This document shows positions 1 to 8,393 of a stretch of 64,000 nt of DNA, one piece after another; position 1 is the first letter of the stretch; each line of letters opens with the position of its first letter. Made by a program: the position numbers and the translations under genes. Under the pieces are notes generated by a model. It worked only from the letters and a program-made list of their open reading frames with translations. It was not told the origin of the DNA and made no database searches. The DNA lies in the NCBI RefSeq assembly GCF_010091925.1, contig NZ_WVID01000009.1, forward strand, positions 124,001 through 188,000, in the 5' to 3' direction. The stretch is from Nostoc sp. B(2019) (GTDB taxonomy: Bacteria; Cyanobacteriota; Cyanobacteriia; Cyanobacteriales; Nostocaceae).

Positions 1-372
1 ATATTTCAACTTTATCGCGGCTATGCTAGTAGCGATCGCGCCCAACTCAAAGGCAATTCCTCCCGTCTTGCTGGCGAATTAGGTCGCAATAGTTCTTCCT
101 CCGTTGTTCCTCCCTCTGGTAGTGGTAGCTCAGGCTTTGCCTACGTTGCTCCCGGAAAAGGCGTTACTCCCAACAGCACTTTCGGTGGTGCAGGAACTTT
201 TGGTAAAGAAGGCAGAATGTACCGCGTTGAAGTTGCAGGCGTTTTTGGAGCAGGTTATCCTAGCATCCGCCGTGTCAACCAAGCTGTAATCATACCTTAT
301 GAAGAACTATCTGGTTACTACCAGAGAGTGCTTAAGCAAGGTGGTAAAATCGCTAGTGTGAAGCCACTTTAG
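1..372 (+). CDS. cpcC: Phycobilisome rod linker CpcC, C-terminal part (partial)
   Basis: The frame is open from base 1 to the TAG at 370-372; the 5' part lies outside the window. It encodes the last 123 residues of a phycocyanin-associated rod linker. A Ser/Gly-rich spacer (SGSGSSG) leads into a basic CpcD-like linker domain with MYRVEVAGVFGAGYPS and a terminal GGKIASVKPL. In this family the C-terminal domain sits in the cavity of phycocyanin hexamers and organises rod assembly and energy flow on the thylakoid surface. The next gene, 69 bases downstream, is the small rod-terminating linker CpcD, which fits the cpcB-A-C-D-E-F order and favours CpcC over PecC. The true start and the N-terminal Pfam00427 domain cannot be seen. 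Confidence 0.88.
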   Translation: MFQLYRGYASSDRAQLKGNSSRLAGELGRNSSSSVVPPSGSGSSGFAYVAPGKGVTPNSTFGGAGTFGKEGRMYRVEVAGVFGAGYPSIRRVNQAVIIPYEELSGYYQRVLKQGGKIASVKPL

Positions 373-441
373 ATATCATTGGTCATTAGTCATTCGTTTT
401 AGACAAAGGACTAATGACAATACTGAATTTGGAATTAATTT

Positions 442-699
442 ATGCTTGGACAAATTATCGGTGGTAGAACTGGTAGCCGCTACTTTCGTTATGAAGTAGT
501 CGGTCTACGCCAAAGCGAAGAAACGGACAAAGTAGACTATCCCATTCGTTCTAGTGCAACTGTGTTTATCACAGTACCAGAGCACAGGATGAATCAAGAA
601 ATGCAACGGATTGTTCGTTTGGGCGGCAAAATAGTCAACATTCAGCCATTGAATGCTGATAGTCAAACAGATAACACACAAAACGCTCCTTCTGAATGA
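442..699 (+). CDS. cpcD: Phycobilisome 9 kDa rod-capping linker CpcD
   Basis: An 85-residue protein with the size and sequence of CpcD, the small linker that caps the distal end of phycocyanin rods and limits their length. It begins MLGQIIGGRTGSRYFRYEV and contains the CpcD domain core (VFITVPEHRMNQEMQRIVRLGG, residues about 47-68), closely resembling the C-terminal domain of the preceding linker. A Gln/Asn-rich tail of about 15 residues is extra and probably disordered. The stop codon overlaps the start of cpcE by four bases, so the two genes are probably translationally coupled. The start at 442 follows a short spacer after cpcC and begins with the conserved N-terminus. Confidence 0.92.
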   Translation: MLGQIIGGRTGSRYFRYEVVGLRQSEETDKVDYPIRSSATVFITVPEHRMNQEMQRIVRLGGKIVNIQPLNADSQTDNTQNAPSE

Positions 700-1538
700 A
701 TTCCAGTTCCCAGAATTTTGAAGATTTATCACCGAGAGGTGACTCTGCCGATGGTGAGTCTTTGACAGTGGAGCAGGCGATCGCTAATCTGGAAAGTGCA
801 GATTTAGGTCTGCGATTTTATGCTGCTTGGTGGTTGGGCAGGTTTCGGGTATGTGAAGCTGCTGCTGTTACAGGATTGATCAGAGCGTTAGAGGACGAAG
901 CCGACAGGACACCGGAAGGCGGATATCCTTTACGCCGGAATGCAGCTAGAGCATTAGGAAAACTGGGCGATCGCCAAGCAGTATCACCTTTAATTGCGTG
1001 TTTAGACTGCTCAGATTTTTATGTGCGGGAAGCAGCCGCGCAGTCCTTAGAGATGCTGGGCGATCCGGTTTGTATTCCAGCCCTGATCAAGCTATTGAAA
1101 ATAGGCTTGCAGGGAGAGCAACTAATATTACAGCCTGATTTATCTCAACCTTATGACGCCATTTTAGAAGCCTTGGGAACCTTGAGAGCTAGTGAGTGCA
1201 TCCCTTTGGTTAAGCCATTTCTTGAGCATCCAGTAGAATTAGTGCAATATGCTGCGGCAAGAGCCATGTATCAATTAAGCCAAGAACCAGCTTATGGAGA
1301 ACGGCTGGTGCAGGCTTTAAATGGTGATAAATTGCAATTACGCCGAGCAGTACTGGCAGACTTGGGAGCGATTGGATACCTACCGGCAGCGGAGGCGATC
1401 GCCGAAACTCTGGCAGAAAACAGCCTGAAGCTAATTGCTCTCAAAGGATTATTAGAACATCAAGTGCATCAGACAGCAGCAAGCTCCTTATCAGAAGGTG
1501 CTATTAGAGTCATGAGTTTGATGGACTCGCTATTGTAG
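696..1538 (+). CDS. cpcE: Phycocyanobilin lyase alpha-subunit component CpcE
   Basis: A 280-residue HEAT/PBS-lyase-repeat protein, the usual length for CpcE. With CpcF it forms the heterodimeric lyase that attaches phycocyanobilin to Cys84 of the phycocyanin alpha subunit. Visible repeats include the LRFYAAWWLGRFRV segment near residue 38, LRRNAARALGKLGD near 79, and further helical repeats to about residue 240. It overlaps cpcD by four bases (ATGA). Its normal partner cpcF does not follow directly: an antisense methyltransferase gene lies between them (1691-2533), with cpcF resuming at 2612. PecE is an alternative family member, but the adjoining cpcD argues for CpcE. Confidence 0.9.
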   Translation: MNSSSQNFEDLSPRGDSADGESLTVEQAIANLESADLGLRFYAAWWLGRFRVCEAAAVTGLIRALEDEADRTPEGGYPLRRNAARALGKLGDRQAVSPLIACLDCSDFYVREAAAQSLEMLGDPVCIPALIKLLKIGLQGEQLILQPDLSQPYDAILEALGTLRASECIPLVKPFLEHPVELVQYAAARAMYQLSQEPAYGERLVQALNGDKLQLRRAVLADLGAIGYLPAAEAIAETLAENSLKLIALKGLLEHQVHQTAASSLSEGAIRVMSLMDSLL

Positions 1539-1690
1539 TACCAATATCCTCTTTTATAAACACTTTTTATCTTCTTGGTGGTCTGGGAAAAGGGTAAAGG
1601 GTAAGGGGTAAATTTCAGCCTTTCTTCTTTTCCCTTTCTCCTTTAACCGAAAGTATTGATTGTAGCCCCATAATTCAAGACTCTGATGGT

Positions 1691-2533
1691 CTATATTTTT
1701 TGAGCAACGTGAAAAGCTGAGAGATACGAAATCTGGATACTGTTTGTGCAGTTTCTATCTAGAACTTCCCTGAAACTTTCAAACAAAGCATCCCTATTAT
1801 GTGGGTCTAGCATCCTATAAGTTGAGAGAGTGCTCAAAAGCGTCAGATAATCATCAATACTATAGGTGACTTCACACGCCAACTGTTCGGACATTAAGCC
1901 CTTGAAGTGACCTGAGTCAATGACCTTCTGTCCAAATCCTTTGACGATCTGTTCCTGAGTTTCCTGATCTTCATAACGTGCCAGAGAAGGAGCATAGGTT
2001 TGATAGGCTTCATGCAACTCTTGGTAAACTTCATACGGGGGCTGAGGAGTCATATTCCACAGTAAAATCAGAGAGCCGTTGTCTTGCAGTGCAGCAGCAG
2101 CTTTTGGATAGCCAATCTCAGGCGGAATCCAATGAAAAGCATTTGCAGCCAGAACAGCATGAAATCTTTTAGCTTCTAGCTCCCATTCTTCAAATGAAGT
2201 ATTCTTAATCTCTATAGATGGATATTGTTTACAGTTCTGTTGCGCTAGCTGACAAGCTTCCTGACTTGGCTCCAGACAGACCATTGAGAAACCCAATTGA
2301 GCAAACGCGATCGTTGCATTCCCAGGCCCACATCCTACTTCAAGAATGATTGCATCCGTGGGAAGTTTTACTAGCTCTACAGCACGACAAACTAGCTCTT
2401 GAGGATAGCGCGGTCTTGTTTTATTGTACGCATCTGCTACTCCGCTATACCAGTTTTTTCTTTGTTCCAAGTTTTTACCATAAAATTTTTTCATTTGTTG
2501 TTCTAAATCTTTCATAATCTGTTTGTAAGACAT
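1691..2533 (-). CDS. Class I SAM-dependent methyltransferase inserted between cpcE and cpcF
   Basis: A 280-residue protein with a Rossmann methyltransferase core. SAM motif I is AIILEVGCGPGNATIAFA (residues about 60-77), followed by an acidic motif II (VCLEPSQ) and a post-II segment ending LAANAFHWIPPE. The N-terminus, with FYGKNLEQRKNWYSGVADAYNKTRPRYP, is typical of small-molecule methyltransferases of the UbiE/TPMT-like supergroup. The substrate cannot be told. It is transcribed against the phycocyanin genes on both sides, with short gaps of 152 and 78 bases, so it is an insertion relative to the common cpcE-cpcF order. Whether it has its own promoter within the 78-base gap before cpcF is not clear. 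Confidence 0.8.
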   Translation of the reverse strand: MSYKQIMKDLEQQMKKFYGKNLEQRKNWYSGVADAYNKTRPRYPQELVCRAVELVKLPTDAIILEVGCGPGNATIAFAQLGFSMVCLEPSQEACQLAQQNCKQYPSIEIKNTSFEEWELEAKRFHAVLAANAFHWIPPEIGYPKAAAALQDNGSLILLWNMTPQPPYEVYQELHEAYQTYAPSLARYEDQETQEQIVKGFGQKVIDSGHFKGLMSEQLACEVTYSIDDYLTLLSTLSTYRMLDPHNRDALFESFREVLDRNCTNSIQISYLSAFHVAQKI

Positions 2534-2611
2534 AACTTAGAGTCCCTTTATTGTATTAAATAGAACCTAAGCTACAATTGGCTGACAACTAATGACTATT
2601 GAAAAATTATT

Positions 2612-3319
2612 ATGAATGATCATGCCCTTGCTCAAAAACTAATCCATGCGGTGGAAGCAGCAGATTCCTCAGATAGCTTATTAGAGGCAGTCAAGCAGTT
2701 AGCAGCAGCCGGTATAGAAGAATCTGTTCCTACTCTGATTGCAGCTTTGGGGTACAACAATCCGGGGGCTGCGGTGGCTGCGGTAGATGGACTGATAGCG
2801 ATTGGTGAAGTCGCAGTGCAGCCACTATTGGAACTCATTGATAACTACAACTATGGGGCTAGAGCCTGGGCAATTCGTGCCTTAGCAGGTATTGGCGATT
2901 TCCGAGCACTGGATACCTTGCTAGAGGCAGCAAAAAACGATTTTTCCTTAAGTGTACGGCGGGCAGCTGCCAGAGGATTAGGTACTTTGCGCTGGCATCA
3001 AGTACCACCTGATCAAGTGCAATCTGTTCAGACGCAAGTACTAGAGGCGTTACTAGTAATCTCTCAAGATCCAGAGTGGGTAGTACGCTATGCAGCAGTG
3101 ACTAGTTTAGAAACACTAGCGATATCTGGCGACAAGTCGCCAGTGTCGCGCATTACAGAGCGATTTCAGCAAATGATTGATACAGACGCAGATCTCGGAG
3201 TTCGCACCCGTGTAAGGTTGGCACAGCAACAAATTCAGCAGCAACCTCAAGAAGTGTTGATACCTAACAAAAACCTAAAAGGCGCTAAAGTGCCTTATCG
3301 TGGCGGTGGCAGACGTTAA
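2612..3319 (+). CDS. cpcF: Phycocyanobilin lyase beta component CpcF
   Basis: A 235-residue HEAT-repeat protein of the CpcF/PecF type, partner of CpcE in phycocyanobilin attachment to phycocyanin alpha. The repeats are clear: VPTLIAALGYNNPGAAVAAV near residue 40, GARAWAIRALAGIGDFRALD near 82, SVRRAAARGLGTLRW near 113 and VVRYAAVTSLETL near 157. The stretch coding for ISGDKSPVSR (around 3121-3150) looks like an in-frame copy of the GGCGACAAGTCGCC-type dispersed repeat found elsewhere in the window. The basic tail (KGAKVPYRGGGRR) is a plausible end. No cpcG rod-core linker follows; the next gene is an unrelated acyltransferase. If cpcF is transcribed with cpcE, readthrough across the antisense gene is needed. 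Confidence 0.87.
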   Translation: MNDHALAQKLIHAVEAADSSDSLLEAVKQLAAAGIEESVPTLIAALGYNNPGAAVAAVDGLIAIGEVAVQPLLELIDNYNYGARAWAIRALAGIGDFRALDTLLEAAKNDFSLSVRRAAARGLGTLRWHQVPPDQVQSVQTQVLEALLVISQDPEWVVRYAAVTSLETLAISGDKSPVSRITERFQQMIDTDADLGVRTRVRLAQQQIQQQPQEVLIPNKNLKGAKVPYRGGGRR

Positions 3320-3512
3320 GATTTAATACTGGGTCTGGTTTTTGCGTTGATGTGACGATTAGTTTGTAGTTTCTTGATTAGCTGGATATTGTGTTAGGTG
3401 GAGATTAGACGCAGTGGCTTTTCCATCTAAACATATATCAACTAGAAAACCTTTGGATTAAGCATCAATTTATTTAGTAAGAGGTCATTTATCAAGTAAA
3501 AATCAAATGACC

Positions 3513-3627
3513 GTAGGGTGTGTTAGGCGCATATTTCGAGATCATTTGCCATGAAAAATATCATGCGATCGCTTAACGCATCATGTGATCTAGCAGTGCG
3601 TTAGGCTGAAGCCATAACACACCCTAC
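3513..3627. repeat. MITE-like palindromic element
   Basis: This 115-bp segment starts GTAGGGTGTGTTA and ends TAACACACCCTAC, a perfect 13-bp terminal inverted repeat. Inner partial repeats (GGCGCA near the left, TGCGTTAGGC near the right) extend the foldback. It carries no coding capacity and lies in the 370-bp space between cpcF and the acyltransferase gene. The rest of that gap shows no gene. Confidence 0.7.
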
Positions 3628-3695
3628 TTAATATTTACTTTATAAATACTCTCTAAGCTTAGTTAACTAAAATTATATGAAGGTGTAAAAAATTG

Positions 3696-4700
3696 ATGAA
3701 AATAGAAAGAGATCAGGGATTAGATACTTTAAAAGCCATTAGCATTATTTTGGTTTTATTTTGGCATTTACAACCAGTTAGATTTGTTATAAGAAATGAT
3801 AATCATACACTTGTATATTTTCTTAATAGCTTAGTTGAAACTTTTAATTGGCAATTAACTCTTCTTGCAGTTCCCATATTTTATATTGTTTCTCTTTATT
3901 TATTTTTTCAGAAAGTTCGTATTAAAAACTATGCAAAAACAAGACTGGTACAATTATGTAGTATATTTCTTTTTTGGTCAGTAATACAAATTGTATTTGC
4001 TACTATCATAAGTTCTAGATTTCCAGATTTATCCTGGGATATTATTATAGGGATAGAGCCAGTTCTACCTTTAGTAGGCGATTCAGTTCTCTACTTCCTT
4101 TTCAATTTAATTATTTTAACTATCTTTGCTTATTTCTACCAAAGTCTCAATTCTAATCACAAAAAACTATCATCTTACATAATCGTAATATTTTCTTTGA
4201 TATTGTTTGAGCTAACTAGCTTACCAAAATTTTCTGTCCCTTACTATTATCTTAGGAATTTTCTGATTTATGTCCCTATAGCTTTTGCATTAGTTAACTA
4301 TACAAATAAAATAGTAAGATTTAAATTTTACTACTTAGCTGCATATATACTATTTTCTGTGCATGACATCTGTTTACGTTATTATAACTATTCTCCAGGA
4401 ATTTATAGCAGAATTTCTGTGGTTTGTGGAGCATTAACTCTATTCTGTTTTATTCATCCTTTAAAAATTAAAGGTAATTGGATCATTCAAAAGTTAGCGA
4501 AATATTCGCTTGGTTTGTTTGTATTACATAAGTACTGGCAGTATTTGTTTATTTTGTTAATTATAAATTATCCAGTCAACATAAATATTGGAATACCTTT
4601 TAATATATTATTTTTAATCATAAGTATATTGGTAGTATTTTCTACAGTGGGAACAATTGCTCTATTAAAGTTAACTAATTTAAAGCAGTTTATTTCTTAA
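3696..4700 (+). CDS. Membrane acyltransferase family 3 (OafA/YrhL-like)
   Basis: A 334-residue hydrophobic protein with about ten predicted membrane segments. The N-terminal RDQGLDTLKAISIILVLFWH matches the acyltransferase-3 family signature, in which an Arg-Gly/Leu-Asp start is followed by a His in the first helix. The family transfers acyl groups from cytoplasmic donors to extracytoplasmic carbohydrates. A late segment (LGLFVLHKYWQYLF) corresponds to the conserved C-terminal helix. The ATG at 3696 is chosen over the TTG just before it because AAGGTG lies about 11 bases upstream. The gene is visibly AT-rich and uses AT-rich codons compared with the phycocyanin genes, which may reflect transfer. 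The substrate is unknown. Confidence 0.72.
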   Translation: MKIERDQGLDTLKAISIILVLFWHLQPVRFVIRNDNHTLVYFLNSLVETFNWQLTLLAVPIFYIVSLYLFFQKVRIKNYAKTRLVQLCSIFLFWSVIQIVFATIISSRFPDLSWDIIIGIEPVLPLVGDSVLYFLFNLIILTIFAYFYQSLNSNHKKLSSYIIVIFSLILFELTSLPKFSVPYYYLRNFLIYVPIAFALVNYTNKIVRFKFYYLAAYILFSVHDICLRYYNYSPGIYSRISVVCGALTLFCFIHPLKIKGNWIIQKLAKYSLGLFVLHKYWQYLFILLIINYPVNINIGIPFNILFLIISILVVFSTVGTIALLKLTNLKQFIS

Positions 4701-4730
4701 GAGGTTGTTTGAAAAGTCTAATTTATTACT

Positions 4731-4985
4731 AGCCCTGGCGACTTGAAGTCGCGCGCCACTTGCTACAAGTCGGGGAACCCGACGACAGTCGCCTCAAGTC
4801 AAGCCACTGCCTTGCGGGGGTTCCCCCCGTTGTGGCAAGTGGCGTGGGAAACCCGCCCACGGCGCTGTCTCCCCAACGCAGTGGCTTGGCTACACGAGAC
4901 TTTACCCACCTCCGTGGGTTAAAAATCCTTGATTTTTCGTTAGTCCACGCAGGTGGACTTAGTTTGTGTAGTAGCGAATTCTATT
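4731..4985. repeat. Patchwork of GC-rich dispersed repeats
   Basis: The stretch after the acyltransferase gene is a mosaic of short palindromes: GGCGACTTGAAGTCGC, CCACTTGCTACAAG paired with CTTGTAGCAAGTGG-like pieces, GGGGTTCCCCCC, GTGGGAAACCCGCCCAC, and CCTCCGTGGGTTAAAAATCC. Such short dispersed repeats are common between genes of Nostoc relatives. An open frame crosses it (4760-5014), but its composition is that of repeat DNA and it shows no family resemblance. Confidence 0.6.
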
Positions 4986-5044
4986 CGCCTAATACTTTTC
5001 AAACTGAATTTTGAATTCAGTGAGCAGGTCTGTACCCATTCTTC

Positions 5045-5079
5045 AATTATGAATTATGAATTATGAATTATGAATTATT
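5045..5079. repeat. AATTATG heptamer tandem repeat (STRR)
   Basis: Four exact AATTATG copies are followed by AATTATT, preceded by CTGTACCCA and followed by TTGGTCA. A second copy of the same arrangement lies at 16751-16785. The repeat runs into the 3' end of the HD-domain gene on the minus strand, whose stop codon and last codons it supplies. Confidence 0.85.
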
Positions 5080-5708
5080 TGGTCAAGGATGTAAATTTCC
5101 GCCTTGAGATTTGATCTGGCAAATTGTTCCGCAACCTCGAACATCAAATCTGTAAAATAGATTTGCGATCGCTGCAAAAATCGCTCTAAAATCTGTCTAC
5201 GACCATTAATATACTCGGCTTCTGACACCCATGCATATTCCTGGCGAATGGCTTGGGCGTATTCTCGATACTTGACTGGGTTAGCAGCTAAAATCGCTAA
5301 GTCTGCATCAAGTAAGACTTGGCTATCATATTCATCCACAGCAGCTTGATGGTGTTTGGTGCTGAGAATGAGATGGGTGACATGAGTTATAGTACTTGCC
5401 GGAATACCCAAATTACTCAACAATTCACAAGCATAGTTTGCGCTTTTTTCTTCATTATCTTTAGCCTGAGTGTCATACACTACATCGTGAAACCAAGCAG
5501 CGAGTTGGATAGCAGCCAAGTCTTGAGTATAGGCTTGCAAAGTCTCAATTGTGCTGAGAACGTAGGCAATGTGTTTTAGTGTGTGGTAGTGGCGACTTGG
5601 GTTAGAGTAAGCTTCAGTCAAGTGAGTAAAGGCTTTCTTGGCTGCTACTTGATCAACGCCAAAGATTTGGAGTGTGTGTTGCCAACTAGAAAGTAAAACA
5701 AAATTCAT
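5061..5708 (-). CDS. Predicted metal-dependent HD-superfamily phosphohydrolase
   Basis: A 215-residue protein. The metal ligands of an HD domain are visible: His in SRHYHTLKHI (about residues 38-47), the HD pair in AAWFHDVVYD (about 70-79), His in STKHH, and Asp in LLDADLAILA (about 131-140). This matches the family often annotated as 'predicted metal-dependent HD superfamily phosphohydrolase'. The natural substrate is not known. The last residues (IIHNS and the stop) are encoded inside the AATTATG tandem repeat, so the C-terminus may vary between strains. It stands alone: the next gene on its right is on the other strand. Confidence 0.82.
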   Translation of the reverse strand: MNFVLLSSWQHTLQIFGVDQVAAKKAFTHLTEAYSNPSRHYHTLKHIAYVLSTIETLQAYTQDLAAIQLAAWFHDVVYDTQAKDNEEKSANYACELLSNLGIPASTITHVTHLILSTKHHQAAVDEYDSQVLLDADLAILAANPVKYREYAQAIRQEYAWVSEAEYINGRRQILERFLQRSQIYFTDLMFEVAEQFARSNLKAEIYILDQIIHNS

Positions 5709-5908
5709 CGATAAAATTAATTTGAGCAGAAGATGGCTGAGTGACTATTTGTAAAGTTTGCAGCATAACACTAGTGGTCTATCGGTGGCGCGATCGCACT
5801 ATCAAAACTCTGGCAAAAATTCGTGCTTGAATTATCTGTGTTCATCTGTGGTTTCATTTGAAGGATATCAAGTTGTAGAAGATATCTCTATCAAGTTCAA
5901 TAACTCTT

Positions 5909-7648
5909 ATGATGACAAAAGTTGCACCCGCAGTTGTAGTACTAAGTCAAAATAGTGTAACAGTAGCACGCAAAATAATCAGCATCTTGCCTGGAGCAAC
6001 GCTATACGGTTTGGCGGGTCGCACGTCTGGGGTTGATGTCAGTTTTACAAATTTTGGCGAAACGCTGCGAGAGTTGTTCGCTCAAGGAACGCCACTGATT
6101 GGTATTTGTGCTGCCGGCATTCTGATTAGAACCCTAGCTCCCATGCTCTTGGATAAACGGCAGGAACCGCCTGTGCTAGCTGTAGCTGAGGATGGTAGTG
6201 CTGTTGTTCCCCTTTTGGGTGGACTCAATGGGGTAAACGACTTAGCACGCCGCATTGCCGAGGTACTGGATGTTTTACCAGCAATCACAACCACAGGCGA
6301 CTTGCGTTTTCGCGCAGCACTGTTGTCTCCTCCTGCTGGATACCATTTAGCAAACCCAGACGATGCTAAGAAATTTATCTCAGACTTACTAGCTGGGGCG
6401 CAAGTAAATTTGGAAGCTAGAGCAGCTTGGTTGAGCAATAGTCAACTGCCTATTGACCCTAACGGAGATTTAACCATTCGGATTACAGAACGTTTGGTGA
6501 CTCCTACAACCGATTGTCTAGTCTATCACCCGGCAACTATAGCGATCGCCATCAGCGACATCATCGGCTGTGAAAATGAAGCAATAGCTCTAGTGCAGCA
6601 GTTACTAGTTGATGCTGAACTTGCACCCGCATCCGTCGCCGGGATATTTGCACCCATCAGCGCTGCTAGCGACCCGGCTATCCATGCCGTGGCTAGGGTC
6701 TTGGGAGTGCCTACTCGCTTTTTCACCTCAAATCAACTAAAAAGTTTACTATCACAAGGTTACAGCCCCGCCCAAGCAGTAGCGATCGCCGCTACAGGGA
6801 TATCCTCCCCTCTCCCTCTCTCCCCCTCTCCCCACCTTGCGATCGCCATTGCCCCCGAACCAGTTGACCCCAACACCATAGGTCAGCCACGCGGGCGGTT
6901 AGCGATTATTGGCACGGGCCCAGGTGCATTACAGTGGATGTCTCCCCAAGTAAAAGAAATACTCAAGTCAGCAACAGACCTAGTGGGTTACAAAACTTAC
7001 CTAGATTTAGTTGGTTCTCTGGGTGATGGCAAGCAACGACATGAGTCCGACAACCGAGAAGAAGAAGCGCGAGCCAGAATGGCGCTTGATTTGGCCGCAA
7101 CAGGGCGATCAGTAGCGGTGGTTTCTTCTGGCGACCCTGGTATTTATGCGATGGCAACAGCAGTTTTTGAAGTACTTGATCGCGATGCCAAATCCGAATG
7201 GGACAGCATCGACATTCAAGTTGCACCAGGCATCTCAGCTATGCAAGCGGCGGCGGCGGCGATTGGTGCTCCCCTTGGACATGATTTCTGTGCTATTTCT
7301 CTTTCAGACATCTTAAAATCTTGGTCAATTATTGAACAACGGATTGCCGCTGCTGCCCAAGCTGATTTCGTAATTGCTTTCTATAATCCTGTTTCCAAAG
7401 AGCGGACTTGGCAATTAGCACAAGCCATAAATATTTTGCTGCAATATAGAACACCAGATACACCAGTAGTGCTGGCAAGGAATCTTGGTAGACAAGGACA
7501 AACAGTCAAGGCGATCGCTCTTAGTCAATTAACACCAACAGCAGCGGATATGCGAACAATTATTCTCATCGGTTCAACAAAAACTCGGACAATCAGACGC
7601 AGTGATGGTAGTTTCTGGGTTTATACACCGCGTCGATATACTGACTAA
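5909..7648 (+). CDS. cobJ: CbiG-CobJ fusion: cobalt-precorrin-5A hydrolase / precorrin-3B C17-methyltransferase
   Basis: A 579-residue two-enzyme fusion for the corrin ring of B12-type cofactors. The first part resembles CbiG: an N-terminal domain (residues about 5-130, with GICAAGILIRTLAPML and VPLLGGLNGVNDLA) and the CbiG C-terminal domain (about 205-295, ISDIIGCENEAI). After a Pro/Ser-rich linker (LPLSPSP), residues about 325-579 form a tetrapyrrole methylase: the GRLAIIGTGPGALQWMSP start, VSSGDPGIYAMA SAM-binding loop and the LIGSTKTR end are typical of CobJ/CbiH. The two activities are consecutive in ring contraction, so the fusion makes sense, and it is common in cyanobacteria. A second ATG lies one codon on. 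No B12 riboswitch could be seen upstream. Confidence 0.9.
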   Translation: MMTKVAPAVVVLSQNSVTVARKIISILPGATLYGLAGRTSGVDVSFTNFGETLRELFAQGTPLIGICAAGILIRTLAPMLLDKRQEPPVLAVAEDGSAVVPLLGGLNGVNDLARRIAEVLDVLPAITTTGDLRFRAALLSPPAGYHLANPDDAKKFISDLLAGAQVNLEARAAWLSNSQLPIDPNGDLTIRITERLVTPTTDCLVYHPATIAIAISDIIGCENEAIALVQQLLVDAELAPASVAGIFAPISAASDPAIHAVARVLGVPTRFFTSNQLKSLLSQGYSPAQAVAIAATGISSPLPLSPSPHLAIAIAPEPVDPNTIGQPRGRLAIIGTGPGALQWMSPQVKEILKSATDLVGYKTYLDLVGSLGDGKQRHESDNREEEARARMALDLAATGRSVAVVSSGDPGIYAMATAVFEVLDRDAKSEWDSIDIQVAPGISAMQAAAAAIGAPLGHDFCAISLSDILKSWSIIEQRIAAAAQADFVIAFYNPVSKERTWQLAQAINILLQYRTPDTPVVLARNLGRQGQTVKAIALSQLTPTAADMRTIILIGSTKTRTIRRSDGSFWVYTPRRYTD

Positions 7649-7714
7649 ATATATCCTAACTTCTTTAGTGAGAGTAGGTGTATTTCATTCATTTAAAAAT
7701 GGCTATAAATAAAA

Positions 7715-7742
7715 CCCCAGGAGTGGAAATTCATTCCTGGGG
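7715..7742. terminator. Hairpin downstream of cobJ fusion
   Basis: CCCCAGGA and TCCTGGGG form a perfect 8-bp stem around a 12-base loop, about 67 bases after the cobJ stop. The plus-strand side has no T-run. On the minus strand the stem is followed by TTTTATTTAT, so it could stop transcription from either side. Confidence 0.5.
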
Positions 7743-8098
7743 CTGTTATACCTGACCACATTTACCTTTTTAATTGAAAAATTTGGTAAATTCTCAAGTC
7801 CAAAAGACATAAATCTCTCAATTTAGTCTGAAATGTTTATTGTATAAAGTAATGAATTTGTGTTAGTCTAAATCGCATTTATTATCATGTTTAATTTATA
7901 AAAGTTCACATAATAAACATTATTGTATTAATTAAAAAAATAAAGTATTTTGACTTTTAGAGCAAGAGATATAATTCAAGTAATTATGTCCAATAACTTG
8001 ATTGAATAGGCTTGATTTTTCAGAGTTAATAATCAACAATAAAAGCATCATGTTCCATACATGATTGTAGCCGATAAAAGTGACAGAAGCCCTTACTT

Positions 8099-8130
8099 AA
8101 GTCCGCGAAAGCGGACTTTATTTATTTATA
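8099..8130 (+). terminator. Strong intrinsic terminator with no gene in front of it
   Basis: AAGTCCGC, a GAAA tetraloop and GCGGACTT form a perfect 8-bp stem, followed by TATTTATTTATA. The nearest upstream plus-strand gene ends 450 bases earlier and has its own hairpin. This suggests the 3' end of an unannotated small RNA lying roughly between 7950 and 8120, though no promoter could be assigned. Confidence 0.6.
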
Positions 8131-8258
8131 TAGAAAATAGTTTTTGTGCAAAGGTGATAAAGAGGATTAAATAAGTAAATAGATGATACTTGTTTATTTA
8201 TAGAGATTCCGATTTAAATACAATATAGCGTTTCTTAATTTGATGAGATATAGATTGA

Positions 8259-8324
8259 CCTCACCCCGATAAAGCTTTGCTTTACCTCCCCTCTCCTTAA
8301 TAATGAAAGGGGCTGAGGGTGAGG
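8259..8324. repeat. CCTCACCC...GGGTGAGG dispersed palindrome
   Basis: CCTCACCC at the left and GGGTGAGG at the right enclose CCCCTCTCCTTAATAATGAAAGGGG-like inner arms, making a nested foldback. This form is a widespread intergenic repeat in filamentous cyanobacteria. It has no coding content. Confidence 0.65.
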
Positions 8325-8360
8325 TTTTGATATGTCCCTCATATACTTGGGAACCGTTAT

Positions 8361-8393
8361 AAAGCTCCAAGATACATTCAATCTTGGAGCTTT
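8361..8393. terminator. Perfect 13-bp hairpin, possible terminator
   Basis: AAAGCTCCAAGAT and ATCTTGGAGCTTT are exact reverse complements around a 7-base loop. The flanks are TTAT on both sides, so it may end transcripts in either direction. It lies 440 bases from the PPOX gene stop at 8832. Confidence 0.5.

Noticed and set aside
4760-5014. 84-residue frame after the acyltransferase gene
   Set aside because: Made wholly of dispersed repeat sequence.
5709-5908. Possible cobalamin riboswitch before the CbiG-CobJ gene
   Set aside because: No B12-box-like sequence or suitable helices were seen, and biosynthetic genes are not always riboswitch-controlled.
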